From: Sphingomonadaceae bacterium
Lineage (GTDB): Bacteria > Pseudomonadota > Alphaproteobacteria > Sphingomonadales > Sphingomonadaceae
Direction of reading: 5' to 3'
NCBI GenBank assembly: GCA_947442095.1
Contig: CANEVG010000128.1
Span: 1-9,045, forward strand
DNA length: 9,045 nt
Shown here: positions 6,562-9,045 of the stretch, piece by piece
Layout: each line of letters opens with the position of its first letter
Numbering within the stretch: the first letter of the stretch is position 1
Made by a program: the position numbers and the translations under genes
Notes under the pieces: model-generated
Databases searched by the model: none
What the model saw: only the letters and a program-made list of their open reading frames with translations
Told to the model about the DNA's origin: nothing

Positions 6562-7947
6562 ATGATCCGCCTGTTCAAACTGTATATTCCCAATGCCGTG
6601 TTCCTGCTGGCGCTGCTTGATTTTGCGCTGCTGATCGCGGCGGGAGAGCTGGGCTGGGTGGTGCGTGCGCACCAGATCGGCATTGATGGCGGCGAGGTGG
6701 CAAACCGCTGGATCCCGCTGCTGACCTTTGCCGGGCTGGTGCAGACGGCCATGATTTCGGTCGGGGTCTATGGCTCGGAGTCGCTGCGTTCGATGCGCTA
6801 TGCCACCGCGCGGCTTATGGTGGCGATAAGCCTTGGCATCATCGCGCTGTCGGTGGTTTATTTCCTCCTGCCGGGGCGCACGCTCTGGCGCTCCAACCTG
6901 TTCTACGCGATGTTCATCGCGATCGCGCTGCTCGTGTTCATCCGCATCCTGCTGGGCGGGCTGCTGGGTACAGCGGCATTTCGGCGGCGCGTGCTGGTGC
7001 TGGGCGCGGGCGAGCGCGCCGAACGGCTGCGGCAACTGGGTGAACGGCCCGAATCCGGCTTTGTCATCGTCGGCTACATCGGCATGAGCGACAGCGTGCC
7101 GGTGATCAAAGAAGCGATCAACCGCAGCGCGATCCACAATTTCACGCGCTATGTCGAAAACCTCGGCGTGAGCGAGGTGGTGCTGGCGCTGGAAGAGCGG
7201 CGCAATGCGCTGCCGCTGAAGGACCTGCTGCGGATCAAGACGACCGGCGTCCACGTGAATGATTTCTCGACCTTTATGGAGCGCGAGACGGGCCGCGTCG
7301 ATCTCGACACAGTCAATCCCAGTTGGCTGATCTTTTCGGACGGGTTTTCCTCCGGCCGGATGATCTCGAGCGGGATGAAGCGCGTGTTCGACATCGTGGC
7401 CAGCCTGCTGCTGCTGGCGCTGACAGCGCCGATGATCGCGCTGTTTGCCGTGGCTGTGAAGCTCGATAGCCGCGGCCCCGCGTTCTTCCGCCAGACCCGC
7501 GTCGGGCTTTATGGGCAGCCCTTCAGCCTGATCAAGCTGCGTTCGATGCGAAACGATGCCGAAAAGGGCGGCGCGCAGTGGGCTGCCAAAGATGATCCGC
7601 GCGTGACGCGCATCGGCAAGCTGATCCGCAAGCTGCGGATCGACGAACTGCCGCAGGCCTGGACTGTGCTCAAGGGTGAGATGAGCTTTGTCGGCCCGCG
7701 CCCGGAACGGCCAGAATTTGTCTCCGAACTTGAAGAACAGCTGCCTTATTATGCCGAGCGCCACATGGTGAAGCCGGGCATTACCGGCTGGGCGCAGATC
7801 AACTATCCCTATGGCGCCTCGATCGAGGATTCGCGCCACAAGCTCGAATACGATCTCTACTATGCCAAGAATTATAGCCCGTTCCTCGATCTGCTGATCC
7901 TCCTCCAGACGCTGCGCGTTGTGCTCTGGAACGAGGGGGCGCGCTGA
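6562..7947 (+). CDS. Sugar transferase of PEP-CTERM/EPS system (EpsB_2-like polyprenyl glycosylphosphotransferase)
   Basis: A 461-residue inner-membrane enzyme expected to move a sugar-1-phosphate from a nucleotide sugar to undecaprenyl phosphate, the first step of exopolysaccharide repeat-unit assembly. The N-terminal part has about four membrane spans (roughly 10-30, 50-72, 83-105 and 112-136). A Rossmann-like soluble domain begins at VLVLGAGE (144-151). Another hydrophobic segment starts near 275 and leads into the bacterial sugar transferase domain, with KLRSM (325-329), DDPR (344-347), RIDELPQ (359-365), FVGPRPE (376-382) and KPGITGWAQ (404-412). These are the conserved motifs of the family. 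I prefer the ATG at 6562 because MIRLFKLYIP is the usual start in TIGR03013-type proteins. An in-frame ATG at 6514 would add 16 non-hydrophobic residues and cannot be excluded. prsK follows 14 bp later, which fits the TIGR03013 (PEP-CTERM-associated) subgroup. The sugar is not predictable. Confidence 0.92.
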   Translation: MIRLFKLYIPNAVFLLALLDFALLIAAGELGWVVRAHQIGIDGGEVANRWIPLLTFAGLVQTAMISVGVYGSESLRSMRYATARLMVAISLGIIALSVVYFLLPGRTLWRSNLFYAMFIAIALLVFIRILLGGLLGTAAFRRRVLVLGAGERAERLRQLGERPESGFVIVGYIGMSDSVPVIKEAINRSAIHNFTRYVENLGVSEVVLALEERRNALPLKDLLRIKTTGVHVNDFSTFMERETGRVDLDTVNPSWLIFSDGFSSGRMISSGMKRVFDIVASLLLLALTAPMIALFAVAVKLDSRGPAFFRQTRVGLYGQPFSLIKLRSMRNDAEKGGAQWAAKDDPRVTRIGKLIRKLRIDELPQAWTVLKGEMSFVGPRPERPEFVSELEEQLPYYAERHMVKPGITGWAQINYPYGASIEDSRHKLEYDLYYAKNYSPFLDLLILLQTLRVVLWNEGAR

Positions 7948-7961
7948 ACGGACGCGGCGGT

Positions 7962-9045
7962 ATGAACAGCCCGCTTGGATGGACCGGCCTCAGCCAGGCC
8001 AGCTACCTCACCGCAGCGTTTGCGGCGATGCTGCTGACGGTGTGGCTGGCCGACCGGTGGCGGCGCGGCAAGGTCAGCAGCCGCGCAGTCATGGCCGGGC
8101 TGACGCTGAGCACCCTCTGGGCACTGGTCGCGACCAGCATGGGGACGGACGCGCTCTATACCCAGCTTCTCGAAGTGGCCCGCAATCTGGGCTGGCTCGG
8201 CGTGGTCTACAGCCTGTTTGCCCACGACAACCGGCATACCAGCGTTGCGCAAGTGCGGCCAGTTCTGGCGGTTCTGGCGATGCTCGAGCTGTTCCAGCTC
8301 GTGCTGGTCCTGCTGGCGCTGCGCTTTTCGGCGATCCTGCCGGCCACGGCGATGATCGTGCAGCTTTCGGTGATGTTTCGCCTGCTGCTGGCCACAGGCG
8401 CACTTGTGCTGGTGCACAATCTCTATGCCGGGGCGATAAGCGGGCAGCGCGATGCGATGCGCTGGACCTTGCTCGCGCTCGCGCTGATGTGGGGCTACGA
8501 TCTCAACTATTACACGATCGCCTATCTTGGCCACAGGGTGCCGATCGAAATGGCGGCACTGCGGGGTGTGGCGCAGCTTGGCGCGGTGCTGCTGCTGGCG
8601 GTGGGCGCGATGCGCGGCCAAACGGGCCTGCGCTTTTCGCCCTCGCGCTCGGTCGCGTTCCAGTCCCTCTCGCTGATAGTGATCGGCGGTTACCTCATGC
8701 TGATGGTCGCGGCCGCGCAATCGGTTGCGTGGCTCGGCGGCGATGTCAGCCAACTGGCACAGCTCGGCTTTGCCCTTGCCACCACGGTGGTGATCCTCGC
8801 GGTTGTGCCATCGGCGCGGGTGCGCAGCTGGATCAACGTGATGCTGGCCAAGCATTTCTTCCAGCACCGCTATGACTACCGCGCCGAATGGCAGCGTTTC
8901 ACGCGCACGATCGGCTGTGCCGGGCCGAACGCGCAGCCGCTGCACGCGCGTGTGGTGCAGGCGCTTGCCGACATCACCGACAGTGCCAGCGGGGTCATGC
9001 TGATCCCCGGGGAGGGCGGCGCGCTGGTTCTGGCGGCGCGCTGGC
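7962..9045 (+). CDS. prsK: PEP-CTERM system histidine kinase PrsK, N-terminal 361 residues (runs off right edge)
   Basis: The open frame runs from ATG 7962 to the window end without a stop, giving MNSPLGWTGLSQASYLTAAF and on. The visible part has eight or nine hydrophobic segments (first at about 14-30, then 44-60, 72-87, and further ones to about residue 290). These are followed by the junction KHFFQHRYDYRAEW (297-310), characteristic of PrsK-type kinases as I recall them, and then the beginning of what should be a GAF domain (from about 325, GVMLIPGEGG). The phosphoacceptor His and ATPase domains lie beyond the window. PrsK works with the response regulator PrsR in the exosortase XrtA/PEP-CTERM system, apparently governing EPS and PEP-CTERM protein genes. 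It starts 14 bp after the sugar transferase, so the two are probably one operon. The ribosome site is weak (GGCGG just before the ATG), consistent with coupling to the upstream gene. Confidence 0.84.
   Translation, partial: MNSPLGWTGLSQASYLTAAFAAMLLTVWLADRWRRGKVSSRAVMAGLTLSTLWALVATSMGTDALYTQLLEVARNLGWLGVVYSLFAHDNRHTSVAQVRPVLAVLAMLELFQLVLVLLALRFSAILPATAMIVQLSVMFRLLLATGALVLVHNLYAGAISGQRDAMRWTLLALALMWGYDLNYYTIAYLGHRVPIEMAALRGVAQLGAVLLLAVGAMRGQTGLRFSPSRSVAFQSLSLIVIGGYLMLMVAAAQSVAWLGGDVSQLAQLGFALATTVVILAVVPSARVRSWINVMLAKHFFQHRYDYRAEWQRFTRTIGCAGPNAQPLHARVVQALADITDSASGVMLIPGEGGALVLAARW

Noticed and set aside
6493..7839. A 448-codon frame antisense to the sugar transferase gene
   Set aside because: Its composition (many His, Gln, Arg, Asp) is that of a mirror frame of a membrane-protein gene. 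The plus strand carries all family motifs.
7872..8945. A 357-codon antisense frame and a 318-codon plus-strand frame (7919-8875) over the prsK region
   Set aside because: Both are shadows of the open prsK frame, which has hydrophobic segments and the KHFFQHRYDY junction. The plus-strand alternative is low-complexity and rich in Arg, Ala and Gly.
1..9045. tRNA or rRNA genes, insertion sequences, CRISPR arrays, phage or defence genes
   Set aside because: Nothing resembling them was seen on either strand. The genes present are typical chromosomal ones with even base composition.

Overview
The window looks like a stretch of an alphaproteobacterial chromosome, most likely order Sphingomonadales (a Novosphingobium or Sphingomonas type of genome). 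The grounds are high GC with strong third-position G/C bias, an alphaproteobacterial-type RpoH promoter in front of dnaK, and a gene set familiar from sphingomonads: vgr-related protein, PCu(A)C copper chaperone, dnaK, dnaJ, a large patatin-like protein, and a PEP-CTERM-associated sugar transferase followed by prsK. The assignment rests on recognised protein families and promoter form, not on a database search.

Layout from left to right. On the minus strand, a periplasmic copper chaperone lipoprotein (117-647) runs into the start of a vgr-related protein cut by the window edge (1-120); the two share the 4-base GTGA stop/start junction and are probably co-translated. A 188-bp divergent spacer follows, with a well-matched heat-shock promoter (700-727) and a roughly 100-nt leader for dnaK. 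dnaK (836-2746) and dnaJ (2815-3948) form a plus-strand chaperone operon, separated by 68 bp that hold a strong 13-bp hairpin. dnaJ converges on a minus-strand patatin-like protein (3970-6285), with only 21 bp between the stop codons.

After a spacer of about 276 bp, which holds a 14-bp tandem repeat and a perfect 12-bp palindrome, a plus-strand exopolysaccharide operon begins. It has an EpsB-type polyprenyl glycosylphosphotransferase (6562-7947) and, 14 bp later, the N-terminal part of a PrsK-type membrane histidine kinase that runs off the right edge (7962-9045).

Two functional units are clear. DnaK and DnaJ are partner chaperones under predicted sigma-32 control. The glycosyltransferase and PrsK belong to the exosortase (XrtA)/PEP-CTERM exopolysaccharide system, in which PrsK and its response regulator PrsR are thought to control EPS and PEP-CTERM gene expression. 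The copper chaperone and the patatin-like protein are neighbours with no evident functional link. I found no mobile element, CRISPR array, RNA gene or clearly undescribed multi-gene system. The most interesting unexplained signals are non-coding: the dnaK-dnaJ hairpin, the bulged leader hairpin of dnaK, and the repeat and palindrome in the patatin/epsB spacer.
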